The notes under the pieces were generated by a model. That model made no database searches and was not told the DNA's origin. It worked only from the letters and a program-made list of their open reading frames with translations. The translations under genes were made by a program, and so were the position numbers. Shown here piece by piece: positions 52,601-58,462 of a DNA stretch of 64,000 nt (within the stretch, counting starts at the first letter, position 1; each line of letters starts with the position of its first letter). The DNA is from JBBQWR01 sp038210495. GTDB lineage: Bacteria; Planctomycetota; Planctomycetia; Pirellulales; DATAWG01. The stretch lies in assembly GCA_038210495.1 (NCBI GenBank), contig JBBQWR010000007.1:75550-139549 (forward strand), given 5' to 3'.

Positions 52601-53402
52601 AGGCTGGTCCATGAAGAAGATGCTCAAGCTCATCGTCATGAGCGCCACATATCAACAGTCGTCGGCGGTTACGCCGGAACTTATGGCCGCCGACCCGCAA
52701 AATCGGCTGCTCGCCCGCGCGCCGCGGATTCGCATGGAGGCGGAAATGGTTCGCGACTCTTTGCTCCGCGCGAGCGGTCTGCTATCGAGCAAGATGGGCG
52801 GTCCCAGCGTGTTCCCACCGCAGCCACCGAGCATCACCACGGAGGCGGCCTATGGATCGCTGGCTTGGAACGTCAGCAGCGGCGAGGATCGATACCGGCG
52901 TGGACTTTATACGTTCGCCAAGCGTTCGGCGCCGTATGCGATGTTCAACACGTTCGATGCCCCCAGCGGCGAGACCTGCCTTGTGCGTCGCGAAGTTTCC
53001 AACACGCCGCTGCAAGCCTTGACGCTGCAAAACGATGTCGTGGCGATCGAAGTGGCGCAATCGCTCGGCAAGCAACTGGCAGCCGAATCGGGCGATCTCG
53101 ATGCGAGATTGGTCAGCCTATTCCGCCGTTGCCTCACGCGTCCGCCGAGCGCAAAAGAGCTTGCCTTGTCGAAGACGTTCTACTCAGCTCAAGAAGATCG
53201 CCTCAAGCACGGCAATCTCGACGCCGCCAAAATCAACGGCGACACCGAGACAGGGCGGGGACTGTCCCCTTTTTCGCAGTCTTCGGAGAAAAAGGGGACT
53301 GTCCCCCTCCGGGCGACGCCAACTGACCAAACAGCCCGCGCCGCCTGGACTCTCACCGCCCGAGCGATCATCAACCTCGACGAAACCGTGACCAAAGAGT
53401 AG
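49635..53402 (+). CDS. Cytochrome c/DUF1549/DUF1553 protein (planctomycete PSD1 type)
   Basis: The 1,255-residue protein has a signal peptide, then a PSCyt1 haem site CX2CH (C42, C45, H46 in GHCFKCHGPDDKAREAG). DUF1549 spans about 140-350 (WPKNAIDNFILARLEAENL, YADTNGFEKDRPRGVWPYRDW). A carbohydrate-module-like middle follows, and DUF1553 spans about 920-1190 (LAQWLVSGDNPLVGRVAINR, RRGLYTFAKRSAPYAMFNTFDAPSGE). These proteins are thought to act in polysaccharide breakdown together with DUF1501 proteins, as here. Two repeat elements lie in frame inside the gene (51110-51198 and 53257-53306). The ATG at 49635 fits the signal peptide; an ATG at 49494 does not. Confidence 0.92.
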   Translation: MTRFRVAVPFLTTILAAVSCSAASAAGPDFSLEVRPILSGHCFKCHGPDDKAREAGLRLDNLKSATAKLESGDTAIVPGKPADSELIERINSTDEEVQMPPKDANKPLSDHEKKTLRDWIAAGAEYKTHWAFLPPKQAPLPKVHQSDWPKNAIDNFILARLEAENLHPAPVADRYTLVRRVYLDLVGYPPTAEEADAFIDDPAPNAYEKLVDRLLASPHYGERWARRWLDLARYADTNGFEKDRPRGVWPYRDWVIEALNADLPFDQFSVQQLAGDMLPNATVDQRIATGFHRNTMLNEEGGNDPQEFRYYSLVDRVNVTSTVWLGLTVGCANCHTHKFDPIPHADYFRLMAFLNNADEPTMDIPRADLAKQRKDIETKIAALEADLPNRFPLESNLEWELVTGAALVSAAGATAERLPDGSFRLSGTDPEKDTYTITFQSGADRVAAIRVEALSDPALPSKGPGRTPHGNFVLSEIGVTIEPKLQDSNNSEPSPPGRGQGEGSKVKPDAPHLKPLPKGEGAGKGPQAVKIIRAEADAEQQGFPAAHAIDGNQATGWAIQMPGEWNVNRAATFYFERPQGVPTGAKWTVKLDQQYGGHHTLGRVRLQLGLTAQSANGKISDESARRRQYRDRRFNEWFSQESQHAGNWRILPPAEVHGNVPALSIEPEGVVLVGGDKSKHEESTVVLRGDLAGVTALRLEVLPDPRLPNGGPGRIDYEGPFGDFFLSEFQAFVGDAQIRFKSATQSYAKNGSSAAQAIDGDFQSGWDIDGGVGRRHVAVFVLEKPLGKIDSLKLKLTCDKYYAAGIGKFRIWATNDVKPADARELPGEFEPLVRMPVDKLSADERAKLMQYFCSIAPELSAQQVGIKKLREQLPKYNTTLVMQERRPDQIRLTFVHKRGEYLRPTDPVTPEVLSIFPPLPKDQPHNRLALAQWLVSGDNPLVGRVAINRQWQAIFGRGIVRTTEDFGYQGDPPTHPELLDWLAVEFMNQGWSMKKMLKLIVMSATYQQSSAVTPELMAADPQNRLLARAPRIRMEAEMVRDSLLRASGLLSSKMGGPSVFPPQPPSITTEAAYGSLAWNVSSGEDRYRRGLYTFAKRSAPYAMFNTFDAPSGETCLVRREVSNTPLQALTLQNDVVAIEVAQSLGKQLAAESGDLDARLVSLFRRCLTRPPSAKELALSKTFYSAQEDRLKHGNLDAAKINGDTETGRGLSPFSQSSEKKGTVPLRATPTDQTARAAWTLTARAIINLDETVTKE
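51110..51198. repeat. Paired CCCTCTCCC...GGGAGAGGG palindromes inserted inside the DUF1553 gene
   Basis: The left unit (51110-51142) reads CCCTCTCCCCCTGGGAGAGG followed by GCAGGGTGAGGG. The right unit (51163-51198) is the inverted version, CCCCTCACCTCAAACCTCTC followed by CCAAAGGGAGAGGGG. This word is a dispersed palindrome normally found between genes. Here it stays in frame and encodes a Pro/Gly/Lys-rich linker between two sugar-binding-like segments. Confidence 0.75.
53257..53306. repeat. GGGGACTGTCCCC paired palindrome, copy 1 (inside the coding sequence)
   Basis: GGGGACTGTCCCC at 53257-53269 and again at 53294-53306 flank TTTTTCGCAGTCTTCGGAGA and AAAA. The element lies in frame near the 3' end of the DUF1553 gene, encoding GLSPFSQSSEKKGTVP. 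A second copy follows the stop codon. Confidence 0.75.
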
Positions 53403-53405
53403 TCA

Positions 53406-53458
53406 GGGGACTGTCCCCATTTTTCGGAGTCCTCGGAGAAAAACTAGGGACTGTCCCC
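53406..53458. repeat. GGGGACTGTCCCC paired palindrome, copy 2
   Basis: GGGGACTGTCCCC (53406-53418) and GGGACTGTCCCC (53447-53458) flank ATTTTTCGGAGTCCTCGGAG and AAAAACTA. It begins 4 bp after the DUF1553 stop and is almost identical in layout to the copy 100 bp upstream inside the gene. It may act as a 3' hairpin. Confidence 0.75.
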
Positions 53459-53506
53459 CTCGGAGTGGTCAACCATCTCAGGTAAAGTCATCACTCAGGA
53501 ATCCCC

Positions 53507-54982
53507 ATGAACTGTCAATCCTGGACCCAAGGCCGCAACCTGCTCGAAGTCACGCGGCGGCACTTTTTCTCGCAGTGCGGCGTCGGCGTCGGCAAAATCG
53601 CCCTCGCCTCGATGCTGGCCGGTGGCGCCGCGCGGGCCTTCGGCGCCGCCGCCGCATCGCTCGATCCGGCGTCCGGCCCCATCAACCCGCTCGCCCCCAA
53701 GCCGCCGCATTACCCGGCCAAGGCCAAGGCGGTGATCCATCTGTTCATGGGAGGCGCCCCCAGCCATCTCGACCTGTTCGACTACAAGCCGAAGCTGGTT
53801 CAATTCGAAGGCAAGCCGATCCCGCCCGAGGTCATCGGCGGCCAGCGCTACGCCTTCATCCGGGCGGACGCCGCGGCCCTCGGCCCTCGGTTCAAATTCG
53901 CCAAACACGGCCAATGCGGCGCGGAAATTTCCGACGTCATGCCGCATCTGGCCAACGTGGTCGACGACATTTGCCTGATCCGCTCCTGCCACACGGATCA
54001 ATTCAATCACGCCCCGGCCCAGATTTTCTTCAACACGGGCTTCTCGCAACCCGGCCGGCCCAGCATCGGCTCCTGGATCACGTACGGGATCGGCGCCGAA
54101 ACGTCCGAGCTGCCCGGCTTCATCGTCATGTCCACCGGCGCCGGGTTGAGCGGCGGCGCCGCCCTCTGGTCCAGCGGGTTTTTGCCCACGCTCTTCACGG
54201 GCGTCCGGCTCCGCAACTCGGGCGATCCGATCCTCGACGTCAGCAGCCCGCCGGGCGTCGACGCCAAAGTCCAGCGGCAAACGCTCGATCTGCTGAATGA
54301 CCTGAACCGCGAGCGGCTCGCTCAGGTCCACGATCCGGAAATCGCCACGCGGATCAACTCCTACGAGATGGCCTACCGCCTGCAAACCTCGGCGCCCGAG
54401 CTGATGAACCTCAAGAGCGAAGACCAAAAGACGCTTGACCTCTACGGCTGCAAGCCGGACCAACCGTCGTTCGCCCGGGCCTGCCTGCTCGCTCGGCGGA
54501 TGGTCGAGCGCGGCGTGCGGTACATCAACATCTATCACGAAGGCTGGGACGCCCACAGCGATCTGATCGGCAACCACCGCGAACAATGCGGCAAGACCGA
54601 TCAAGCCGCCGCGGCCCTGGTGCAAGACCTGAAAAATCGCGGCATGCTCGACGAAACGCTCGTCGTCTGGGGAGGCGAGTTCGGCCGGACGCCGATGGTC
54701 GAAAACAACGCCTCGCTCGGCCGCAGCCTCGGCCGCGACCACCACCCGCAAGCGTTCACGATGTGGATGGCGGGCGGCGGCATCAAGCCCGGCCTGACAT
54801 TTGGCGGGACCGACGAACTGGGCTTCAACGTCGTGGAAAACCCCGTCCACGTCCACGATCTGCAAGCCACGATCCTGCACCTGCTCGGGCTGAACCACGA
54901 ACGCCTAACGTTCCGCTCCGCCGGCCGCGATTTTCGGCTGACCGACGTGCATGGGAAGGTGATCAAGGAGATTTTGGTATAA
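53507..54982 (+). CDS. Tat-exported DUF1501 protein (sulfatase-like fold)
   Basis: The 491-residue protein has a twin-arginine signal (EVTRRHFFSQCGVGVGKIALASML, RR at 17-18). The DUF1501 core follows: AVIHLFMGGAPSHLDLFDYKP, ICLIRSCHTDQFNHAPAQIFFNTG, YINIYHEGWDAHSDLIGNH, WGGEFGRTPMVE, RDHHPQAFTMWMAGGG and the family-end GRDFRLTDVHGKVIKEIL. DUF1501 genes commonly sit next to DUF1549/1553 genes in planctomycetes, as here with a gap of about 100 bp. Metal-binding residues typical of alkaline-phosphatase-fold enzymes appear conserved in position, but no activity is established. Confidence 0.92.
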   Translation: MNCQSWTQGRNLLEVTRRHFFSQCGVGVGKIALASMLAGGAARAFGAAAASLDPASGPINPLAPKPPHYPAKAKAVIHLFMGGAPSHLDLFDYKPKLVQFEGKPIPPEVIGGQRYAFIRADAAALGPRFKFAKHGQCGAEISDVMPHLANVVDDICLIRSCHTDQFNHAPAQIFFNTGFSQPGRPSIGSWITYGIGAETSELPGFIVMSTGAGLSGGAALWSSGFLPTLFTGVRLRNSGDPILDVSSPPGVDAKVQRQTLDLLNDLNRERLAQVHDPEIATRINSYEMAYRLQTSAPELMNLKSEDQKTLDLYGCKPDQPSFARACLLARRMVERGVRYINIYHEGWDAHSDLIGNHREQCGKTDQAAAALVQDLKNRGMLDETLVVWGGEFGRTPMVENNASLGRSLGRDHHPQAFTMWMAGGGIKPGLTFGGTDELGFNVVENPVHVHDLQATILHLLGLNHERLTFRSAGRDFRLTDVHGKVIKEILV

Positions 54983-54987
54983 TAAAA

Positions 54988-55055
54988 GGCTCTCTCAAAA
55001 CCGCCGGGGACCGCCCCATTTTGCGGAGCTTCTCCGAGCCGGTTTTGTGAGAGCC
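54988..55055. repeat. 68-bp inverted repeat enclosing a GGGGAC-GCCCC element
   Basis: GGCTCTCTCAAAACCG (54988-55003) pairs with CGGTTTTGTGAGAGCC (55040-55055) with one mismatch. The interior GGGGACCGCCCCATTTTGCG and GAGCTTCTCCGAG resembles the GGGGACTGTCCCC elements at 53257 and 53406. It starts 5 bp after the DUF1501 stop codon and could be a terminator or a small mobile palindromic element. Confidence 0.65.
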
Positions 55056-55085
55056 GATAAGTTCGGCCACCGAGGAAGCCGCGGC

Positions 55086-55343
55086 ATGAGGCAATTCAAA
55101 TGGATCGAGTGGAACCTGCGGAAGATTGACGCACACAACCTCTCGGCGGATGACGTCGAGGCGGCGTTCGAGCGGGTCTTCAGTCTCCAAGAGCGCAGGG
55201 ACGGCTCCTACCAGATGTATGCGGCAACGCCGTCCGGCCGCCGGATTTGGGTGATTTGGCGCTATGACCGGGAGGACGATGAAATACCCGATGTTTTTGG
55301 GGAGTTGGGCGACGTGCCCATCTTTGTAATTACCGCGTATTGA
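55086..55343 (+). CDS. Small putative toxin (BrnT-like in size and position)
   Basis: The product from the ATG at 55086 is 85 residues, with a WNLRKIDAHNLSADDVEAAF helix, a central GSYQMYAATPSGRRIWVIW strand pair and an end VPIFVITAY. Layout is similar to BrnT/RelE-type small toxins: a short helix, then a beta sheet, then a terminal ITAY-like motif. The identification is not certain. It is followed after 12 bp by a small gene ending in an antitoxin-like segment. A longer frame from 55047 begins inside the preceding inverted repeat. Confidence 0.55.
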   Translation: MRQFKWIEWNLRKIDAHNLSADDVEAAFERVFSLQERRDGSYQMYAATPSGRRIWVIWRYDREDDEIPDVFGELGDVPIFVITAY

Positions 55344-55355
55344 AAGAGGAATCCA

Positions 55356-55619
55356 ATGACAGTTCCCACAACCGATCAACGAAGCCCTGATCGCCGCGCC
55401 CGCGACGAGCAAATCGCCACGGAGCCGCAAGTCGCGATTCCCGATCTTCCGGTCAATGCGACCGCATCGCCAGTTGAGGCCCATCTCGGCCGGCAACGCC
55501 GACGGCCCTTAGCCGTGGCTGGCGTCGTCGAGAAGGGTTTGGTGCGACCTGTCGACCCCACAGTGAAACTGCGAGAACAGGCACGGGTCATTATCATCGC
55601 GTCTGAAGATGCCGAATGA
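55356..55619 (+). CDS. Small putative antitoxin (DUF104-like C-terminus)
   Basis: The 87-residue product has a disordered charged N-terminal half and a C-terminal segment VAGVVEKGLVRPVDPTVKLR followed by EQARVIII. That segment resembles the AF2212/DUF104-type antitoxin core (GVVENGxIRPLEP...LPEGxRVxV). AAAGAGGA lies just upstream of the ATG, giving a good ribosome site. The gene follows the putative toxin by 12 bp, consistent with a toxin-first operon. Confidence 0.5.
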   Translation: MTVPTTDQRSPDRRARDEQIATEPQVAIPDLPVNATASPVEAHLGRQRRRPLAVAGVVEKGLVRPVDPTVKLREQARVIIIASEDAE

Positions 55620-55681
55620 AGCTAGAACAGATCGATGCTTAAATGGCGAGCAGATCGCTCTGGCCCATTTCGGCCGCGACC

Positions 55682-55828
55682 GTCGTGGAAAACTCCGTCC
55701 ACGTCCTGCAAATGACGATCTTGCATCTGCTCGGCCTAAACCACGAACGCCTAACCTTCCGTTCCGCCGGCCGCGATTTTCGATTGACGGATGTGCATGG
55801 GAAGGTGATCAAGGAAATCTTGGCATAG
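55682..55828 (+). pseudogene. Fragment duplicating the 3' end of the DUF1501 gene
   Basis: About 147 bp encode VVENSVHVLQMTILHLLGLN, then HERLTFRSAGRDFRLTDVHG, then KVIKEILA. This corresponds to the last 50 residues of the intact DUF1501 protein (54830-54982), with a two-codon deletion and scattered mostly synonymous changes. There is no rest of the gene upstream. The fragment is the remnant of a second DUF1501 paralogue, or a duplication made when the toxin-antitoxin-like pair between the two copies arrived. Confidence 0.8.
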
Positions 55829-56020
55829 TAAGCGATGATCGGATGTTTGCCGACTACCAGAGCCGTCTCACTCAGATTAACAATGATCACCATGGCGAGC
55901 TCATGTAGAATCGCGGCCGCTGCGACGCCGTAAATGCAAATTGGAATGCGGCTTGGCGACTTTACTTGCTTGTCGACACACCAGTGTCTGGAGTGACCGA
56001 TCGAGACTTTTATTTATACA

Positions 56021-56041
56021 AAAGAAGGAGGAGGTTTTCAA
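56021..56041 (+). promoter_or_regulatory. Strong ribosome binding site of the LRR gene
   Basis: The A/G-rich AAAGAAGGAGGAGG lies seven bases before the ATG at 56042, unusually strong for this window, where many genes lack a clear site. TATACA at 56015-56020 could be part of a -10 but has no good -35 partner. Confidence 0.5.
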
Positions 56042-56734
56042 ATGTCATTCGGCGAGAACTCCATTAAACATAGTGTGTGTGCCTGTCACACAATGTACTC
56101 AGAAGCAATTCCGCCGTCTTCCCATGTTTACCACTGTATCTCTAGATTAGGAATTAGACGACAACTTGCACTCAGCATTGCGGGGACAGTTGCCGCGTTC
56201 GCCATTGTTCTGTCGGGTCCGTTTAGGGCGCTCTCTCAGGAAGGGAAGCCCAATGCGCCAGCTAACAGAATCGTTACTAGAAACCAAGCGCAGGCGGAAC
56301 TAGAGAAAGGGGGGGCTCGATTTGAAATGGACTTGAACGGTAACGTTACGGGAGTCGTGCTTGGCGGGCGTGCGACGAATGATAGTCTATCGTTGCTCAC
56401 GTACTTTCCTCGATTGGAGCGTGTGTATATTTACTGCGCTCACGACGTAACCGACGACGGCCTTAGTCACCTCGTCGGTTTGCCAGGCATCAAGGTTCTA
56501 TGGTTTGGCTATTCTCGAATTACTGATCATGGACTTTTATACGTTAGTACACTTACAACTCTTCGCGAGCTACACATCGGAATCGACGACACAATGTTTG
56601 ATGACGATGGTCTTCCTTACATAGAACGACTTACGAGCTTACGTAAACTGACATTAGTTCGTACAAAAGTGAGCGACGCGGGACTCAAACAGATTAGATT
56701 GAAAATGCCAGATTGCAGGATTGAGGCGAGATGA
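56042..56734 (+). CDS. Leucine-rich-repeat exported protein of atypical composition
   Basis: The 230-residue product has a hydrophobic segment at about 40-56 that could act as an anchor or signal after a long lead. Then come 23-26-residue leucine-rich repeats of the planctomycete type: LTYFPRLERVYIYCAHDVTD, LVGLPGIKVLWFGYSRITDH, STLTTLRELHIGIDDTMFDD and IERLTSLRKLTLVRTKVSDA. The coding sequence is visibly richer in A/T than its neighbours, suggesting later arrival. The function is unknown; such repeats usually bind protein partners. Confidence 0.72.
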   Translation: MSFGENSIKHSVCACHTMYSEAIPPSSHVYHCISRLGIRRQLALSIAGTVAAFAIVLSGPFRALSQEGKPNAPANRIVTRNQAQAELEKGGARFEMDLNGNVTGVVLGGRATNDSLSLLTYFPRLERVYIYCAHDVTDDGLSHLVGLPGIKVLWFGYSRITDHGLLYVSTLTTLRELHIGIDDTMFDDDGLPYIERLTSLRKLTLVRTKVSDAGLKQIRLKMPDCRIEAR

Positions 56735-56774
56735 CAAGGGGATGCGGCGAGACGACGGGATCGCGAGACACGAC

Positions 56775-56804
56775 AAAGGGGTCAGAACTAGTTCTGACCC
56801 CTTT
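56775..56804. terminator. 30-bp perfect palindrome between convergent genes
   Basis: AAAGGGGTCAGAACT is followed directly by its exact reverse complement. The T-run on either strand and the position between two convergent stop codons (56734 and 56843) fit a bidirectional terminator. The same GGGGTCAG...CTGACCCC word is also known as a dispersed palindromic repeat in other bacteria, so both roles are possible. Confidence 0.6.
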
Positions 56805-56842
56805 TGCCCTCCCGGTTTCAGTCGTGGATGTTGCGGTGATGT

Positions 56843-57196
56843 TCATTTTGGCGTTGAAGCAGATGCCTTCTTGGCGTGGAATTCACGCATGGCGCTGTTG
56901 TATGCGTCAACCTCGGAAATGAAAGGCGCTGTCACGTCACAGCCACCAAGAATCTGCACGCGATAGCCTGTTCTGTCGTCAACGAGGGGCTTGCCGACTG
57001 ACCATGGCTTGCCGAAATAGAGAATGCGAAAAGTGCCAGCCTTGATGTCCTTGGCGGCTGTTGCAGCGCCGCGTTCCTTAGCGGCGACTGCCGCTGCCGG
57101 GCTGTTGTCCGCAGAGCTGGTGATGGGAGACTCTTCCGCCGCGAAAACGGAAACGTCTGCGAATGTGAGTGCCAATGCGAAGATGAGAAGTTTCAT
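56843..57196 (-). CDS. Small exported protein of unknown function
   Basis: The 117-residue product has a signal peptide (KLLIFALALTFADVSVFA, residues 2-19), an alanine-rich stretch, then a compact domain with GTFRILYFGKPWSVGKPL and YRVQILGGCDVTAPFISEVD. I do not recognise the fold. It lies 18 bp downstream of the 3' fragment of the kinase gene on the same strand. Confidence 0.6.
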   Translation of the reverse strand: MKLLIFALALTFADVSVFAAEESPITSSADNSPAAAVAAKERGAATAAKDIKAGTFRILYFGKPWSVGKPLVDDRTGYRVQILGGCDVTAPFISEVDAYNSAMREFHAKKASASTPK

Positions 57197-57214
57197 TGTA
57201 GGATGATGCGATGA

Positions 57215-58462
57215 TCAGCGGTTTTGCCTGGGCGGAGCCTTGGCGATGACAGCCTCGATTTCGACGAGATAATCGGCGATGGCGCGCTGGTAGTCAGCGT
57301 CGTCTTTCCGGTCCGCCTGAAGCTTGAGCAAGGTTCCGCGCGTCAAATCAGGACGGTCTTTGACCCACTGCGCGCGGGCCAGCACCTGGGCGGCCGCGGC
57401 GTGGCTTTGTTTGAAGCGGTCCAGACGGTCGCTCTCCACGACCGCGCGATACAGCTTTGCACTTTGTTCCTTTGCGTCGGGACCGGGCTGGACGGCTGTC
57501 CTTGGCTGCCATCCGGGTGGAACTTCAGCCGTTTGGATTTCCTCCGCCGAAAGAATCCTGCCATCCTTCGTCTCGGTCAAAACTTTTTCCGGCGGGGTGT
57601 TGAGTACTTCCATCAGCAGTTGCGTGAACAGCACGCGATAGCGTTCGCCGTCGCCATCTTGGGTGACGTGGAACAATTCGGCCAAACGAACCTTGGCCTG
57701 GAGCACACCGGTGGCGGTGGGCGTATCCTTGAAGCGATCCAGGGTTTCGGTCAGCCAGGCGATGGCCTCGTAGGTCATGCGATTTGAGAATCCACCCGAC
57801 ATGGCGTGTGTCATCTCATTGCGAACCAGCAACTCCGCGCCGCGCGGCGGGTGTGCATCGAGCGCCAGTTGCAGCTCCCGCAGCATTGCCAGTTGCGATT
57901 CTGGCGAATCGGGGCGCGAAGCGTTTTTTGCCGCGGCCAGCAGTTCGTCCCACGGCTTCGACGGCGCGGTGCGCCTGACGTCGAGCCAGGGAAAAACGGG
58001 ATGATTTGCTGCATCAGCCGCCTGTGGTGGCATCGGGGCGGGTGTATCATCCGCTTCCTGCTTCATCACCTGCTCGATCTTCGCGCCCAGTTCCACACGG
58101 CGCTTTTCCAGTGTTTGAACCTTCACTGTCAGTGATTCGGCGCTGCGCGCCCGGACCTCGGGTGAAGCATCGTTGCGAGAGCCAAGCTCAATGGCGTATT
58201 CCTTCATCGCTTCGATCAGATCGTTCACCGTATTATTGTATTCGTTCAGCCTCTTGTCGTATTGCTTCAGGAGTACACGCTGGTCGGCATCGCTGAGCGG
58301 GTCGGCGGGCGGCGCGGGCCTTGTCTCCGCTGCGGAGTGTGCGTCAGTCTCCACCAGCTTGTAGCGAATCTGCAAACCATAGCCATCGCCCGTTGAATCA
58401 TGGATGCCGATGATGTCGCGCACTTGCAGGATGCCCATCTCGCCGTGCTCGGTCTTGAACAT
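57215..58462 (-). CDS. C-terminal part of the sensor kinase, split off by a frameshift
   Basis: The frame opens with FKTEHGEMGILQVRD and LQIRYKLVE, which is the second half of the fourth sensor module whose first half ends the upstream kinase frame. A long helical region follows (DQRVLLKQYDKRLNEYNNTV), then TPR-like helices (LAELFHVTQDGDGERY) to the end. The conserved join requires a change of reading frame between about 58485 and 58500. Whether the piece is translated alone from the ATG at 58462, joined by frameshifting, or dead is unknown. The open frame continues to 58597 but with no homologous content. Confidence 0.65.
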   Translation of the reverse strand: MFKTEHGEMGILQVRDIIGIHDSTGDGYGLQIRYKLVETDAHSAAETRPAPPADPLSDADQRVLLKQYDKRLNEYNNTVNDLIEAMKEYAIELGSRNDASPEVRARSAESLTVKVQTLEKRRVELGAKIEQVMKQEADDTPAPMPPQAADAANHPVFPWLDVRRTAPSKPWDELLAAAKNASRPDSPESQLAMLRELQLALDAHPPRGAELLVRNEMTHAMSGGFSNRMTYEAIAWLTETLDRFKDTPTATGVLQAKVRLAELFHVTQDGDGERYRVLFTQLLMEVLNTPPEKVLTETKDGRILSAEEIQTAEVPPGWQPRTAVQPGPDAKEQSAKLYRAVVESDRLDRFKQSHAAAAQVLARAQWVKDRPDLTRGTLLKLQADRKDDADYQRAIADYLVEIEAVIAKAPPRQNR

